NCBI GenBank assembly: GCA_026419655.1
Contig: JANZZA010000618.1
Coordinates: 1 to 6,313, forward strand
From: Armatimonadota bacterium
GTDB lineage: Bacteria > Armatimonadota > Zipacnadia > Zipacnadales > FEN-943
Direction of reading: 5' to 3'
Length of the DNA stretch: 6,313 bases
Below the pieces are notes generated by a model that had not been told where the DNA came from, did no database searches, and was given only the letters and a program-made list of their open reading frames with translations. This document shows positions 6,183 through 6,313 of this stretch, in pieces. The position numbers and the translations under genes are program-made. Within the stretch, counting starts at the first letter, position 1; every line of letters begins with the position of its first letter.

Positions 6183-6238
6183 TCTGGGGGGAACCCTTTG
6201 AAAAGGGTTGCCCCCCAGACCCCCTTCCCAAACTTTTT
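6183..6238 (-). repeat. A5-G-rich hairpin module, copy E (inverted); possible gene end signal
   Basis: This is the reverse complement of module D, identical except for one base in a G/C run. The hairpin is 6184-6218 (CTGGGGGGAACCCTTT pairing with AAAGGGTT-G-CCCCCCAG) with a single bulged G. In the sense direction it is followed by ACCCCCTTCCCAAAC and then T5 (6234-6238). Starting 31 nt after the DUF4091 stop, it could end or protect the transcript. The T-run is 15 nt from the stem, so it is not a canonical intrinsic terminator. Confidence 0.8.
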
Positions 6239-6246
6239 ACGCTGTG

Positions 6247-6266
6247 GTGGGCCGGATTTTCGGCGC
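6247..6266 (+). repeat. Single arm of a third long inverted repeat (partner beyond window)
   Basis: GTGGGCCGGATTTTCGGCGC matches the left-arm core of the inverted repeats at 712 and 3095, except that it has four T instead of five. It stands 8 bp past the T5 of module E, the mirror image of the spacing before modules B and D. The remaining 47 bp of the window would be loop if the element is complete, since the other loops are 71-75 nt. No complete gene is visible in 6153-6313. Confidence 0.7.
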
Positions 6267-6313
6267 GTTACGGTCCTTGCGGCTGCGGTGATGGTGGCAG
6301 GCATGTCGGTGGT

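Noticed and set aside
6184..6238. Canonical rho-independent terminator after the DUF4091 gene
   Set aside because: The stem is strong, but the T5 run is 15 nt away from it, and the same module occurs in the opposite orientation before genes. It is recorded as a repeat with a possible end-signal role only.

Overview
The window comes from a GC-rich (about 60% by eye) bacterium. It carries three genes in tandem on the + strand. All three look like carbohydrate-active proteins, and the two whose N-termini are visible have signal peptides. The domain types (DUF4038/collagenase-type C-terminal domain, DUF4832-like and DUF4091) are typical of environmental polysaccharide degraders such as Planctomycetota, Verrucomicrobiota/Lentisphaerota, Armatimonadota and Hydrogenedentota. 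I cannot assign a phylum from the sequence alone.

Layout: (1) 2-409 is the C-terminal end of an apiosidase-like (DUF4038/GH140-type) glycosidase. (2) 410-979 is a 570-bp repeat-filled intergenic region. (3) 980-2776 encodes a 598-residue secreted TIM-barrel, DUF4832-type glycosidase-like protein. (4) 2777-3302 is a second, 526-bp repeat-filled intergenic region built on the same plan. (5) 3303-6152 encodes a 949-residue secreted protein with two N-terminal beta-sandwich (lectin-like) regions and a C-terminal DUF4091 (GH123-like) region with an adjacent Asp-Glu pair. (6) 6153-6313 starts a third repeat region, with the hairpin module in inverted orientation, and runs off the window.

The genes probably act together outside the cytoplasm on a complex glycan. 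No transporter, regulator or sulfatase is visible, and the substrate is unknown. The long gaps argue against a tightly packed operon.

The most unusual content is non-coding. Both complete intergenic regions contain the same roughly 450-bp composite element: a G-rich hairpin, a 143-bp box (120 of 143 bases identical between copies, without a gap), a long perfect inverted repeat (21 and 25 bp arms around 71-75 nt), and a second G-rich hairpin just before the next gene. Base changes between copies are compensated across the inverted repeat. A further hairpin module and one further arm follow the third gene. This looks like a structured repeat family, either a non-autonomous mobile element or a punctuation/RNA element, that separates individual glycosidase genes.
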